NCBI GenBank assembly: GCA_029261925.1
Contig: JAJDAJ010000097.1
Span: forward strand, 1-50,143
Direction: 5' to 3'
Origin: Deltaproteobacteria bacterium
GTDB taxonomy: Bacteria > Myxococcota_A > UBA9160 > SZUA-336
DNA length: 50,143 nucleotides
Shown here: positions 24,279 through 35,280 of the stretch, in pieces
Position numbering within the stretch: position 1 is the first letter of the stretch
Layout of the letters: each line of letters opens with the position of its first letter
Translations under genes and position numbers: made by a program
The notes under the pieces: generated by a model
Seen by the model: only the letters and a program-made list of their open reading frames with translations
The model's database searches: none
What the model was told of the DNA's origin: nothing

Positions 24279-24743
24279 ATGAAGCTGACCGACATTCTCG
24301 TCCGTGACGCGTGTCTGATCGACATGCAGGCCCGGACCAAGCCCGAGGCGCTCTCCGAGCTCGCCGCGGCGCTGGCCGGGGTGGTCGACGGCCTGGGCAC
24401 CGACGAGCTGCTCGAGATGCTCCAGGAGCGCGAGAAGCTCGGCACGACCGCCATGGGCGACGGCATCGCGATCCCGCACGCGCGGCTGGAGTCGATGCAG
24501 CGCCTGCTGGTGAGCTTCGGGCGCAGTGCGGGCGGGGTGGATTTCGACTCGATCGACGGGGCGCCGACGCACCTGTTCTTCCTGCTCGTGGCTCCGGGCA
24601 AGGAGGGCAGCGCGCACCTGCTGACCCTGGCGCGGCTCTCCAGGATGCTCACGTCCGGGGCCTTCCGGGAGCGCCTGGCGACCCTCTCGAGCGTCGACGA
24701 CCTGTTCGCCGCGATCGAGGCCGAGGAGGCCGGCCAGCCGTGA
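24279..24743 (+). CDS. ptsN: PTS IIA-like nitrogen regulatory protein PtsN (EIIA-Ntr)
   Basis: 154 residues, the normal EIIA-Ntr length. The phosphorylated His is H67 in GIAIPHARL, within the conserved TTAMGDGIAIPHAR motif. The fold-typical FFLLVAPGKEGSAHLLTLARLSRML follows. It is a cytoplasmic phosphoacceptor that in other bacteria controls potassium uptake and stress responses. ATG 24279 starts exactly at the expected N-terminus; a TTG at 24240 would overlap rpoN. The stop overlaps the hprK GTG (GTGA). Confidence 0.93.
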   Translation: MKLTDILVRDACLIDMQARTKPEALSELAAALAGVVDGLGTDELLEMLQEREKLGTTAMGDGIAIPHARLESMQRLLVSFGRSAGGVDFDSIDGAPTHLFFLLVAPGKEGSAHLLTLARLSRMLTSGAFRERLATLSSVDDLFAAIEAEEAGQP

Positions 24744-25276
24744 CCTCCAGGGCGCCGGTGCGGGAGCACGGCAGCCTTGTGGAGATCGCGGGGATCGGCG
24801 TGCTGCTGCGCGGGCGCAGCGGCATCGGCAAGAGCGAGTCCACCCTCGAGCTGGTGATGCGCGGGCACCGCCTGGTGGCCGACGACGTGGTGCTGATCGA
24901 GGCCGGCGAGGAGGGCCTGGTCGGCCGGGCCGACGAGCTGATCGGGCACTACATGGAGCTGCGCGGCATCGGGATCGTCCACGTGCCGAGCCTGTTCGGG
25001 CGCAACGCGGTCGTGGAGACCCACGGGATCGATCTGGTGGTCCAGCTCGAGGCCTGGGGCAGCGGCGAGGTCGAGCGCATGGGTCTGGAGCGCGACGAGG
25101 TGGAGATCGCCGGCCGCCGGCTGCCCTGGGTCCACCTGCCTGTGGCCCCGGGCCGGAACATCGCCAGCCTGATCGAGGTGGCCGCCCGCAACCACCTGGG
25201 CCAGCAGCAGGGCGCCCCGGGCGCGGCGGAGCTGGAGGCACGTGTCGCCGCCCGTCTGCGCGAGGGCGGCGGCTGA
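24740..25276 (+). CDS. hprK: HPr kinase/phosphorylase, C-terminal catalytic domain only
   Basis: 178 residues, compared with about 310-330 for full-length HprK. Only the P-loop kinase domain is present: GRSGIGKSES (25-34), the VADD region, ADELIGHYMELRGIGIVHVPSLFG with the HprK signature, and VAPGRNIASLIEVAARN near the end. The DRTase-like N-terminal domain is missing, as in short alphaproteobacterial HprK. It would phosphorylate Ser in HPr, whose target Ser is present two genes downstream. GTG start overlaps the ptsN stop. A terminator-like hairpin follows 19 nt after its stop. The usual downstream neighbour rapZ is absent. Confidence 0.9.
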   Translation: MTSRAPVREHGSLVEIAGIGVLLRGRSGIGKSESTLELVMRGHRLVADDVVLIEAGEEGLVGRADELIGHYMELRGIGIVHVPSLFGRNAVVETHGIDLVVQLEAWGSGEVERMGLERDEVEIAGRRLPWVHLPVAPGRNIASLIEVAARNHLGQQQGAPGAAELEARVAARLREGGG

Positions 25277-25294
25277 GAGGGGCCCGGCCGATCA

Positions 25295-25323
25295 GGGGGC
25301 GAAACTCCGGGGTTCGCCCCTTT
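25295..25323 (+). terminator. Intrinsic-terminator-like hairpin after hprK
   Basis: GGGGCGAA (25296-25303) pairs with TTCGCCCC (25313-25320) around a 9-nt loop; the hairpin ends in CCCCTTT. The T-tract is only three bases, so termination may be partial. It separates lptC-hprK from the EIIA-HPr-EI genes. Confidence 0.55.
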
Positions 25324-25348
25324 ACCGGCCCCGCCCGGGTCCTAAACT
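25321..25348 (+). promoter_or_regulatory. Putative promoter for the EIIA-HPr-EI genes
   Basis: TTTACC (25321-25326), 16 nt, TAAACT (25343-25348): four of six matches each. Predicted start is near 25355, about 45 nt before the GTG, whose GGAGG site is well placed. It overlaps the end of the terminator hairpin. Confidence 0.5.
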
Positions 25349-25399
25349 CCCAGCGCTCGGCCCCGCCTGTCGCGGGCCGCCCCTTCCGGAGGATGCCCC

Positions 25400-25825
25400 G
25401 TGATCGGCGTCGTGATGGTGACCCACAATCGCCTGGCCGAGGAGTTCCTGCAGGCGCTGCGGGTGATCATCGGCCCCTGCGAGCACGTCTTCGCGGTGGG
25501 CCTGGATCCCACGACCACCTCGCCCGAGGACATGCGCGGCCGGATCGACAAGACGATCCAGCAGGCCGAGCAGGGCCACGGGGTCCTGCTGCTGGTCGAC
25601 ATGTTCGGGGGGACCCCGTCGAACCTCTCACTGGCCTTCCTCGAGGAGAACCGCGTCGAGGTGGTCACGGGGCTGAACCTGCCGATGCTGGTGAAGGTGG
25701 CCGAGACCGGTGAGCCGATCGAGGTCGCCGAGCTCGCGGCGATCGCGCGCGACTACGGCCGGCGCAACATCTCGGTGGCCAGTGACAAGCTGGGCGGGAA
25801 GGGCGACGACGGGGCGGGACCTTGA
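25400..25825 (+). CDS. PTS EIIA component, mannose/fructose type
   Basis: 141 residues of the EIIA-Man fold. The phosphorylation site is H9 in VVMVTHNRLAEEF, and the family motif LLLVDMFGGTPSNLSLAFL (with the GGTP turn) and the segment GLNLPMLVKVAE are present. No EIIB, EIIC or EIID gene is visible, so it is unlikely to be part of a sugar permease here and more likely relays phosphate for regulation, as in other deltaproteobacterial lineages. GTG start with GGAGG 7 nt upstream. Its stop overlaps the HPr TTG start (TTGA). Confidence 0.92.
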   Translation: MIGVVMVTHNRLAEEFLQALRVIIGPCEHVFAVGLDPTTTSPEDMRGRIDKTIQQAEQGHGVLLLVDMFGGTPSNLSLAFLEENRVEVVTGLNLPMLVKVAETGEPIEVAELAAIARDYGRRNISVASDKLGGKGDDGAGP

Positions 25826-26097
25826 GCCGGGCCGAGGCGGCCTGCGAGATCCGCAACGAGCTGGGCCTGCACCTGCGGGCCGCGGCGGTCTTCGTGAAGC
25901 TGGCCGAGCAGTTCCGCAGCGAGATCCAGCTCGAGCGCGACGGTCAGAGCGCCAACGGCAAGAGCATCATCGCGCTGGTGACCCTCGCCGCGACCAAGGG
26001 CACGCCCGTCCGGGTGCTGGCGCAGGGGCCCGATGCCGACGACGCGGTGGCCGCGCTGTCGGACCTGATCCGCGACCGTTTCGGAGAGGAGCGGTGA
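25822..26097 (+). CDS. ptsH: Phosphocarrier protein HPr
   Basis: 91 residues. The EI phosphorylation site is H17 in NELGLHLRAAA; the usual LHARPA motif is altered to LHLRAA but the following Arg is kept. The HprK target is S48 in NGKSIIALVTLAA, the counterpart of Ser46. So both phosphorylation routes look possible, consistent with hprK and ptsI nearby. The TTG start overlaps the EIIA stop and the stop overlaps the ptsI GTG, so the three genes form a tightly coupled unit. Confidence 0.93.
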   Translation: MSRAEAACEIRNELGLHLRAAAVFVKLAEQFRSEIQLERDGQSANGKSIIALVTLAATKGTPVRVLAQGPDADDAVAALSDLIRDRFGEER

Positions 26098-27863
26098 GCG
26101 CGCCGGAGCCCACGCGCAGCGGGCTCCCGGCCTCCCCGGGGATCGCGATCGGGCCCGCGTACGTGCTGCGGCGTGAGCGCATGGTGATCCCGGAGCGGCG
26201 CATCGAGGCCGACGAGGTCGACGGCGAGGCCGAGCGCCTCGAGGCGGCCTTCGCCACCACCCGCGGTCAGCTCGACGAGATCCGCGCCGGGATCGAGGGG
26301 ACCGGACTGGTCGGAGATGTCTTCGACGCCCAGTTCCTCTTCCTCGAGGACCCGACGCTGCGCGAGCACTCGGCGCAGAACGTGCGCGTGCTGGGGCTGA
26401 ACGCCGAGTGGGCACTGCAGCGCGAGCTGCGGCGCGTGCAGGCGCTCTTCGAGGGCGTGGCCGACGCGTACATGCGCGAGCGGGCCGCCGACGTGGGCCA
26501 CGTGGTGCGCCGCGTCCAGCAGGTGCTGATGGGGCGCGAGCCGGAGGGGCTGAGCAACGCCCCGCCGGGCTGCGTGGTCGTGGCCGAGGAGCTCGGCCCG
26601 GGCGACGTGGCGCAGGTCACACGCGAGCAGGTGGCCGGCTTCGTGACCGAGACCGGCTCGCGCACCTCGCACGTGGCCATCATGGCCCGCAGCCTCGGCA
26701 TCCCGGCGGTGGTCGGGGCGGGCAGCGGCCTGGTCGCCCAGATCGACGACGGCGAGGAGGTCGTGATCGACGGGCGCAGCGGCCGCGTCTACGTCGGGCC
26801 CGATGGGGCCACCGTCGAGCGCTACCGCGAGCAGGCCCGGCTGCTGATCGACACGGAGCGCGAGCTGCTGCGCTACGTGCACCTGCCGGCGGAGTCCCGC
26901 GACGGCGTGCGCATGACCATGCTGGCCAACATCGAGTCGGTCGAGGAGATCGGCGACGCGCTGCGCTTCGGAGCGGAGGGCGTGGGCCTGTTCCGCACCG
27001 AGTACCTGTACATGAACCGCGCGGACCTGCCCTCGGAGGAGGAGCAGTTCGACGTCTACCGCAAGGTCCTGGAGGCGTGCGCGCCCCACGACGTCGTGAT
27101 CCGTACGCTCGACCTCGGCGGCGACAAGGTCCCCACGGGGCTCGCGCTCGCGGAGGAGGAGAATCCGGCCCTCGGGCTGCGCGGCATCCGCATGTACCAG
27201 GACCGCCCCGCGGTCTTCCACACGCAGCTGCGCGCGCTCCTGCGCGCGAGCAGCGCCGGTCGTCTCAAGGTGCTGATCCCGATGGTCTCCACGCTGGGTG
27301 AGTTCCAGTTCGCGCGCGACACGCTCGAGCAGCTCGCGGCCGAGCTGCGCGCCGCGGGGCACGTGGTCAGCGACGACATCCCGCTGGGCGCGATGGTCGA
27401 GACCCCGGCCGCGGCGGTGATGGCCGACCTGCTCGCACCGCGCACGGACTTCCTCTCGATCGGCACCAACGATCTGCTCCAGTACACCCTGGCGGTGGAC
27501 CGCACCAACCAGCAGGTCGCCTACCTGTACGAGCCGTTCCACCCGGCCCACCTGCGCATGGTCCAGCAGATCTGCCAGGCGGGGCGTCGGGCCGGCATCA
27601 CCGTGGGCATGTGCGGCGAGATGGCCGGCGATCCGGCCAATCTCTGGATCCTGCTGGCGCTGGGCGTGGGCGAGCTGTCGATGGCCCCGTTCTCGATCCC
27701 GCTGATCAAGAAGATCCTGCGCGACTCGACGGCCGGCGAGGCGCGCGAGCTCCTGGCCACCGTGCTCCGCCTCGACAGCGCCGAGGAGATCCGCGAGCGC
27801 GTCGAGGAGCGCATGCGCGCCCGCTTCCCGGTCGAGCTCGCCTACCACGCCGGCGAGGGGTAG
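26094..27863 (+). CDS. ptsI: Phosphoenolpyruvate-protein phosphotransferase (Enzyme I, PtsI)
   Basis: 589 residues. The N-terminal HPr-binding and phosphohistidine domain has the active-site His H193 in [13 protein letters not shown]; the PEP-binding TIM barrel contains [15 protein letters not shown], the metal-binding loops, [16 protein letters not shown] and the catalytic Cys C507 in [10 protein letters not shown]. Length and all key residues match EI. No GAF domain is fused at the N-terminus, so this is the ordinary PtsI and not the NPr-specific PtsP. It takes phosphate from PEP and hands it to HPr. GTG start overlaps the HPr stop. Confidence 0.97.
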   Translation: MSAPEPTRSGLPASPGIAIGPAYVLRRERMVIPERRIEADEVDGEAERLEAAFATTRGQLDEIRAGIEGTGLVGDVFDAQFLFLEDPTLREHSAQNVRVLGLNAEWALQRELRRVQALFEGVADAYMRERAADVGHVVRRVQQVLMGREPEGLSNAPPGCVVVAEELGPGDVAQVTREQVAGFVTETGSRTSHVAIMARSLGIPAVVGAGSGLVAQIDDGEEVVIDGRSGRVYVGPDGATVERYREQARLLIDTERELLRYVHLPAESRDGVRMTMLANIESVEEIGDALRFGAEGVGLFRTEYLYMNRADLPSEEEQFDVYRKVLEACAPHDVVIRTLDLGGDKVPTGLALAEEENPALGLRGIRMYQDRPAVFHTQLRALLRASSAGRLKVLIPMVSTLGEFQFARDTLEQLAAELRAAGHVVSDDIPLGAMVETPAAAVMADLLAPRTDFLSIGTNDLLQYTLAVDRTNQQVAYLYEPFHPAHLRMVQQICQAGRRAGITVGMCGEMAGDPANLWILLALGVGELSMAPFSIPLIKKILRDSTAGEARELLATVLRLDSAEEIRERVEERMRARFPVELAYHAGEG

Positions 27864-27930
27864 CCGCGGGCGGGCGGCGCCTCGCGGGCGCCTTGCTACA
27901 GTCGCAGCGCTCCCCGAGGAGACCCACCCC

Positions 27931-29097
27931 ATGTCCAGCCGCCGCTACTTCACCTCCGAGTCGGTCTCGATGGGCCATCCCGACAAGCTGGCCGATCAGA
28001 TCTCCGACGCCATTCTCGATGCCTACCTGGCGCGGGACACCGGCAGCCGCGTGGCCTGCGAGACCCTGGTCAAGACCGGTTTCGTCACGGTGGCCGGCGA
28101 GGTCACGTCCACGGCGACCGTCCCGGTGCCCGAGATCGTGCGGCGCACCGTGCTCGAGGTTGGCTACGACGACACCGCGGCCGGGCTCGACGGCAACGGC
28201 TGTGGCGTGCTGGTGGCGCTCGAGGAGCAGAGTCGCGACATCTCGCAGGGCGTGACCGAGGGCGAGGGCCTCTACAAGGAGCAGGGTGCGGGCGACCAGG
28301 GTCTGATGTTCGGCTTCGCGTGCGACGAGACGCCGGAGCTGATGCCGGCGCCCATCATGTTCGCCCACCAGCTCATGGCGCGGCAGGCCGAGCTGCGGCT
28401 CTCGGGCGAGCTCGACTTCCTGCGCCCCGATGCCAAGAGCCAGGTCACCATCGAGTACGACGGCCACACGCCGCGCCGCATCGACGCGGTGGTGCTCAGC
28501 ACCCAGCACACCCCCGACATCGGTCACGGCGATCTCACCAAGGCCGTGCTCGAGGAGATCATCCGGCCCGTGCTGCCGGCCGGGCTGCTCGACGACGACA
28601 CCAAGTTCTTCGTCAATCCCACCGGACGCTTCGTGATCGGGGGACCCCACGGCGACGCCGGGCTCACCGGGCGCAAGATCATCGTGGACACCTACGGCGG
28701 CATGGGCCGCCACGGCGGCGGGGCGTTCTCCGGCAAGGACCCGAGCAAGGTGGACCGCTCGGCGGCCTACGCGGCGCGCCAGGTGGCCAAGACGCTGGTG
28801 GCGGCCGGGGCCGCGAAGCGCTGCGAGGTCCAGCTCAGCTACGCGATCGGCGTCGCCGAGCCGGTCTCCATCCAGGTCGACACCTTCGGCACCGGCGCGG
28901 CCGAGGAGTCGGACCTGGTGCGCTCGGTGCGCAAGCACTTCGATTTGACGCCGCGCGGGATCATCGAGAGCCTGGATCTCCTGCGGCCGATCTACCGGCA
29001 GACGGCGTGCCACGGCCACTTCGGCCGCGAGGAGCCGGACTTCACCTGGGAGCGCACCGACAGGGTCGACGCGGTGCGCCGCGACCTGGGCCTGTAG
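27931..29097 (+). CDS. metK: S-adenosylmethionine synthetase MetK
   Basis: 388 residues, normal length. Signature motifs: [41 protein letters not shown] (the ATP-binding GAGDQG motif) and [20 protein letters not shown] (P-loop-like). It makes S-adenosylmethionine from methionine and ATP in the cytoplasm. ATG with CGAGGAGA 9-10 nt upstream. The 67-nt gap after ptsI holds a possible -10 (TACAGT, 27897-27902) but no matching -35 and no riboswitch. It is followed by ahcY after 27 nt, giving a two-gene methyl-cycle unit. Confidence 0.97.
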   Translation: MSSRRYFTSESVSMGHPDKLADQISDAILDAYLARDTGSRVACETLVKTGFVTVAGEVTSTATVPVPEIVRRTVLEVGYDDTAAGLDGNGCGVLVALEEQSRDISQGVTEGEGLYKEQGAGDQGLMFGFACDETPELMPAPIMFAHQLMARQAELRLSGELDFLRPDAKSQVTIEYDGHTPRRIDAVVLSTQHTPDIGHGDLTKAVLEEIIRPVLPAGLLDDDTKFFVNPTGRFVIGGPHGDAGLTGRKIIVDTYGGMGRHGGGAFSGKDPSKVDRSAAYAARQVAKTLVAAGAAKRCEVQLSYAIGVAEPVSIQVDTFGTGAAEESDLVRSVRKHFDLTPRGIIESLDLLRPIYRQTACHGHFGREEPDFTWERTDRVDAVRRDLGL

Positions 29098-29124
29098 CGG
29101 CGGCGACGAGCGAGGAGCGCAGCG

Positions 29125-30570
<1,446 letters not shown>

Positions 30571-30635
30571 GGGACGTCGCGCGCCGGTGCGGCTCCGGCG
30601 AGGCGCTGCGGGCGTGGGGGCAGCCCCCCGGCTCG

Positions 30636-30664
30636 TTGACGGGCCCCTCCCTATCTGCGATATG
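30636..30664 (+). promoter_or_regulatory. Putative promoter upstream of the SpoIID-family gene
   Basis: TTGACG (30636-30641), 17 nt, GATATG (30659-30664). The -35 is good, the -10 is weak (three of six). The ATG lies 11 nt after it, which leaves a very short leader and no Shine-Dalgarno sequence. Confidence 0.4.
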
Positions 30665-30675
30665 TCGCCAGCCGT

Positions 30676-31602
30676 ATGGGTGAGCGCACAGCTCTCGGGG
30701 GGTGGATCGTCGGGGCACTCGCGCTCGTCGCGGTGCTGGGCGCAGCGGCGCGCGTACCCGCGCAGGCCGGCGATCTCGTCGTGCGCGTGCGTGACTCGGG
30801 AGGCGAGATCCGCGCCGTGGATCTCGAGACCTACGTGGAGCGCTCCGTCGCCGCGGAGGTCTACGCCAGCTGGCCCGCCCAGGCGCTGCGGGCCCAGGCG
30901 GTCGTGGCGCGGACCTACGTGCTGCACCAGCGACAGGTGAACGGCGCGAATGCTCACGACGTGGAGTCCAGCGTGCTCTCGCAGCGCTACCGCGTCGGGC
31001 GCGTCAGCGAGCGCGTGCGTGCCGCGACCGAGGCGACCCGCGGCGAGTACCTGGCCTTCGGGCCCGCCCAGACGCCGATCCTGGCCGCGTTCCACTCGTC
31101 GGCCGGCGGTCGCACGGCCGCCGCCGGGGAGGTCTGGGGGCTCGACCTGCCGTACCTTCGCCCCGTGGATTCGCCCGACGACGCGGCGCCGGACTTCTTC
31201 TGGTCCTACGAGATCGACGTCGAGGACCTGCGCGCGGCCCTGATCGAGGCCGGCTGGCCCGCGGGGACGGGGACGGAGGTCCGCATCGTCGATCGCAGCC
31301 CCAGCGGACGCGCCCGCCGCGCCGAGGTGCTCGGCCTGGATCTCTCCGGGCGCGAGCTGCGCCAGGTCCTGGGTGGTCGCGCCCTGCGCAGCGCGCTGTT
31401 CGACGTGCGGGTGGACGGAGCCGTGGTCCGCTTCCTCGGCAGCGGGGCCGGGCACGGGGTCGGGCTGTGCCAGTGGGGCACCCGGGAGCTGGCGCGCCGG
31501 GGCCGCTCTTACAGCGAGATCCTGGCGCACTATTATCCCGGCACCACGCTGCGTCGGATCGGCGATCCGGCGGACGTGGCGAGCGGATCCCGCGCCCGCT
31601 GA
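30676..31602 (+). CDS. SpoIID/LytB domain protein (peptidoglycan lytic type), exported
   Basis: 308 residues with an N-terminal signal or anchor helix (about 8-30). The SpoIID/LytB domain is clear: VDLETYVERSVAAEVYASWPAQALRAQAVVARTYVL, then AAFHSSAGGRT, and the C-terminal SGAGHGVGLCQWGTRELARRGRSYSEILAHYYPGT. SpoIID in Bacillus cleaves denuded glycan strands; in non-sporulating diderms the role is probably septal or cell-wall remodelling. The conserved catalytic Glu of SpoIID is plausibly E88-A-equivalent in SVAAEVY. It sits alone between ahcY and the yajC-secDF operon and has its own predicted promoter. Confidence 0.88.
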   Translation: MGERTALGGWIVGALALVAVLGAAARVPAQAGDLVVRVRDSGGEIRAVDLETYVERSVAAEVYASWPAQALRAQAVVARTYVLHQRQVNGANAHDVESSVLSQRYRVGRVSERVRAATEATRGEYLAFGPAQTPILAAFHSSAGGRTAAAGEVWGLDLPYLRPVDSPDDAAPDFFWSYEIDVEDLRAALIEAGWPAGTGTEVRIVDRSPSGRARRAEVLGLDLSGRELRQVLGGRALRSALFDVRVDGAVVRFLGSGAGHGVGLCQWGTRELARRGRSYSEILAHYYPGTTLRRIGDPADVASGSRAR

Positions 31603-31653
31603 GCCGGCCCCGACCCGGCCCGCTGCGCGCCCAGAAGCCTTCCAGGGGGAGTC

Positions 31654-31946
31654 ATGGCCGATCCCGCACAGCCCAGCTTCATGAGCACGCTGCTGCTCTT
31701 CGCGGCCTTCGGGCTGTTCTTCTATGCCCTGATCATCCGGCCCCAGCAGCGCCGCGACAAGGAGCACAAGCAGATGCTCGCGCGGGTCGCCAAGGGCGAC
31801 CAGGTCGTGACCAGCGGCGGTCTGCACGGCCGCGTGACCGGCGTGACCGATGACGTGCTCACGCTCGAGGTCGCCAGCGGCGTGCGGGTGAAGATCGACA
31901 AGGGCGCCATCGGCCGGCGGCTGCCGGGCGCCGAGGGGGACAAGAC

Positions 31947-31950
<4 letters not shown>
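31654..31950 (+). CDS. yajC: Preprotein translocase subunit YajC
   Basis: 98 residues. One N-terminal membrane helix (about 10-28, LLLFAAFGLFFYALIIRPQQ) is followed by a cytoplasmic domain with KGDQVVTSGGLHGRVTGV and the KIDKGAI end. The IIRPQQRRDKEH junction is the YajC hallmark. It is an accessory subunit of the SecDF-YajC complex. GGGGGAG precedes the ATG. Its stop overlaps the secD ATG (ATGA). Confidence 0.96.
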
Positions 31951-33508
<1,558 letters not shown>

Positions 33509-33509
<1 letters not shown>

Positions 33510-34456
33510 TGCAGCTCATCTCTCCCGACACGAAGATCGACTTCGTCAGCCAGTCGCGGCTGTTCGCGTGGCTCTCGCTCGCGGCCATCGTGGTGGCGAT
33601 CACGGTGATGGTCGTGGTCGACATCAACTGGGGCATCGACTTCGCCGGCGGCAGCGTGGTCGAGGTGCGCGTGCCCGAGGTCGCGGGCGACGTGGACGAG
33701 GGCGTGGTGCGCCGCGCGGTGGCGGGGGCGGGCTTCGAGGGCGCGACCGTCACCCGGCTGTCCGATCCCACCGACGCGGCCTCGCGCCGCGACTTCGCGG
33801 TCCAGATCAAGGAGTCGCGCGAGGAGCGCCCGGAGCTGGGCTCCCAGATCACGGGCGCGATCAGCGCGGCGGTGGGCGCCGAGGTCGAGATGCGGCGGCT
33901 CGAGTCGATCGGCCCCCGCGTCGGCGACGAGCTGCGCACCGACGCCGCCCTGGCGCTGATCATCTCCTGGGGCGCGATCATGCTCTACGTGTGGATGCGC
34001 TTCGACCTGCGCTACGCGCCGGGCGCCGTCGCGGCCCTGATCCACGACGTGGTGATCACGGCGGGGATCTTCGTCCTGCTCGGCTGGGAGTTCAACCTGC
34101 AGGTGCTGGCCGCGCTGCTGGTCGTGATCGGCTACTCGCTCAACGACACGATCGTGATCTACGACCGCATCCGCGAGAACCTCGAGCTGCGCGGCTCGAC
34201 CCACCTCGAGGACGTGGTCAACCAGAGCATCAACCAGACCCTGTCGCGCACCCTGCTCACCTCGATGACGACGCTGGCGGTCGTGCTCGCCATGGTGACA
34301 CTGGGCGGCCCGGTGATCCGCGGCTTCGCGTTCGCGCTGCTGATCGGGGTGTCGGTGGGGACCTACTCGACCATCTATGTGGCCAGCGCGCTGCTCATCG
34401 CTCTGGAGCGGCGCTTCGGGCCTCCGGGCGCCGGGACGGGGGCTGCGGCGGCCTGA
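33509..34456 (+). CDS. secF: Protein translocase subunit SecF
   Basis: 315 residues. The N-terminal helix is followed by the DFAGGSVVEVRV motif, a short periplasmic domain and a five-helix bundle with GYSLNDTIVIYDRIREN, the SecF signature. It is the partner of SecD in the proton-driven pulling complex. The start ATG shares one base with the secD stop. After its stop the operon ends at the family A hairpin, opposite to the convergent bactofilin gene. Confidence 0.97.
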
Positions 34457-34483
34457 GCCCTTCTGAGGGTCTGGGCCGCCCGC

Positions 34484-34575
34484 GTCGGGGGATTCCCGCA
34501 GGAGCCCGGGTCCCCTCCCTCCGCTCGCCTTGCTCGCTCCGGTCGACCCGAGGTCTCCTGCGGGAATCCTCCGAC
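34484..34575. repeat. Long hairpin repeat, family A copy 2
   Basis: Arm 34484-34504 (GTCGGGGGATTCCCGCAGGA then G) pairs with 34555-34575 over 21 bp with one G-U pair. Inside, CGGGTC (34507-34512) and GACCCG (34545-34550) pair as in copy 1. The loop shares CCCTCCCTCCG and CCGGTC with copy 1 and carries 18 extra bases. The rest of the 233-nt gap (34576-34689) shows no feature I can support. It lies between convergent secF and bactofilin genes. Confidence 0.8.
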
Positions 34576-34689
34576 CCGGGCTCCGCCGGGACCGGGCCGC
34601 GGCGCGTCTGGCTGCCGGGTCCGGGGCTGCGGAAGCCGAGGCGGTCGCTGGAGGCAGCTCGGCTGGCCGTCGAGCCCGCCGGGGCTCCC

Positions 34690-35241
34690 TCAGCCCTGGC
34701 CCTTGCCGCCGCTGCCCTGGGGCGGGGGGGTGCCGCCCTGCGGGGGCTTGCTGCCGGGCTGGCCGGGCTTCGCGTCGGGGGAGGGGGCGCCCTGCGGCTT
34801 CATGGTGATGGCGCCGTTGATCAGCGCTCCCTCGGCGACGGCCAGCCGGGGGCTGATCAGGTCGCCCTGGATCTGGCCGGTCTCGCGGATCTCGATGCGT
34901 TCACTGGCCACGACGTTGCCCGACACCTTGCCGATCACGGTGACCTGCTTGCCCGACACCTCGCCCTGCACGTAGCCGTTGGCGCCGACGGTCAGGTGAT
35001 GGTTCTTCAGCGTGACGCGTCCCTCGACGCGCCCCTCGATGACGGTGTCCTCGTCGCCCTCGACGTCACCCTTGATGCGCAGCGACTTGCCGATGTTGGC
35101 CATGGGTCCGGATCCCCTCGTTGTGCTGCCGGCGGCGCGCGCAGGGCGCTCCGTGGCGGCGGGTGCGGGCGTCGAGGCGAGGATCGACGGCGTGGCGCCG
35201 TCGTCTTCCTCGTCCCCGCGCTTGTTCTTGAACAGTGCCAT
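34690..35241 (-). CDS. Bactofilin family cytoskeletal protein
   Basis: 183 residues. A variable N-terminus (basic, then acidic and Ala/Pro-rich) leads into the bactofilin beta-helix core, from about residue 50 (KSLRIKGDVEGDEDTVIEGRVEGRV) through repeated six-residue-like turns (VQGEVSGKQVTVIGKVSGNVVASERIEIRETGQIQGDLISPRLAVAEGALINGAI). The C-terminal 35 residues are Pro, Gly and Gln-rich and disordered. Bactofilins self-assemble into filaments that organise cell shape and polar machinery. It stands alone, with a predicted promoter upstream (CTGAAC and TACACT). Confidence 0.95.
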   Translation of the reverse strand: MALFKNKRGDEEDDGATPSILASTPAPAATERPARAAGSTTRGSGPMANIGKSLRIKGDVEGDEDTVIEGRVEGRVTLKNHHLTVGANGYVQGEVSGKQVTVIGKVSGNVVASERIEIRETGQIQGDLISPRLAVAEGALINGAITMKPQGAPSPDAKPGQPGSKPPQGGTPPPQGSGGKGQG

Positions 35242-35251
35242 CGGGACCGGC

Positions 35252-35280
35252 AGTGTAGCCCGTGCCCGGGCGCGGTTCAG
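35252..35280 (-). promoter_or_regulatory. Putative bactofilin promoter
   Basis: On the minus strand CTGAAC (35280-35275), 17 nt, TACACT (35257-35252), then 10 nt to the ATG at 35241. The -10 matches four of six positions; the -35 keeps TGA. The -35 overlaps the stop codon of the TolC-type gene. Confidence 0.4.

Noticed and set aside
27864..27930. Possible SAM riboswitch before metK
   Set aside because: The 67-nt gap is too short for known SAM-I or SAM-II-type aptamers with an expression platform, and no conserved block was seen.
30616..30629. GGGGG-CAG-CCCCC hairpin after ahcY as a terminator
   Set aside because: The stem is only five G-C pairs with a 3-nt loop and no T-tract follows; it may be incidental in GC-rich DNA.
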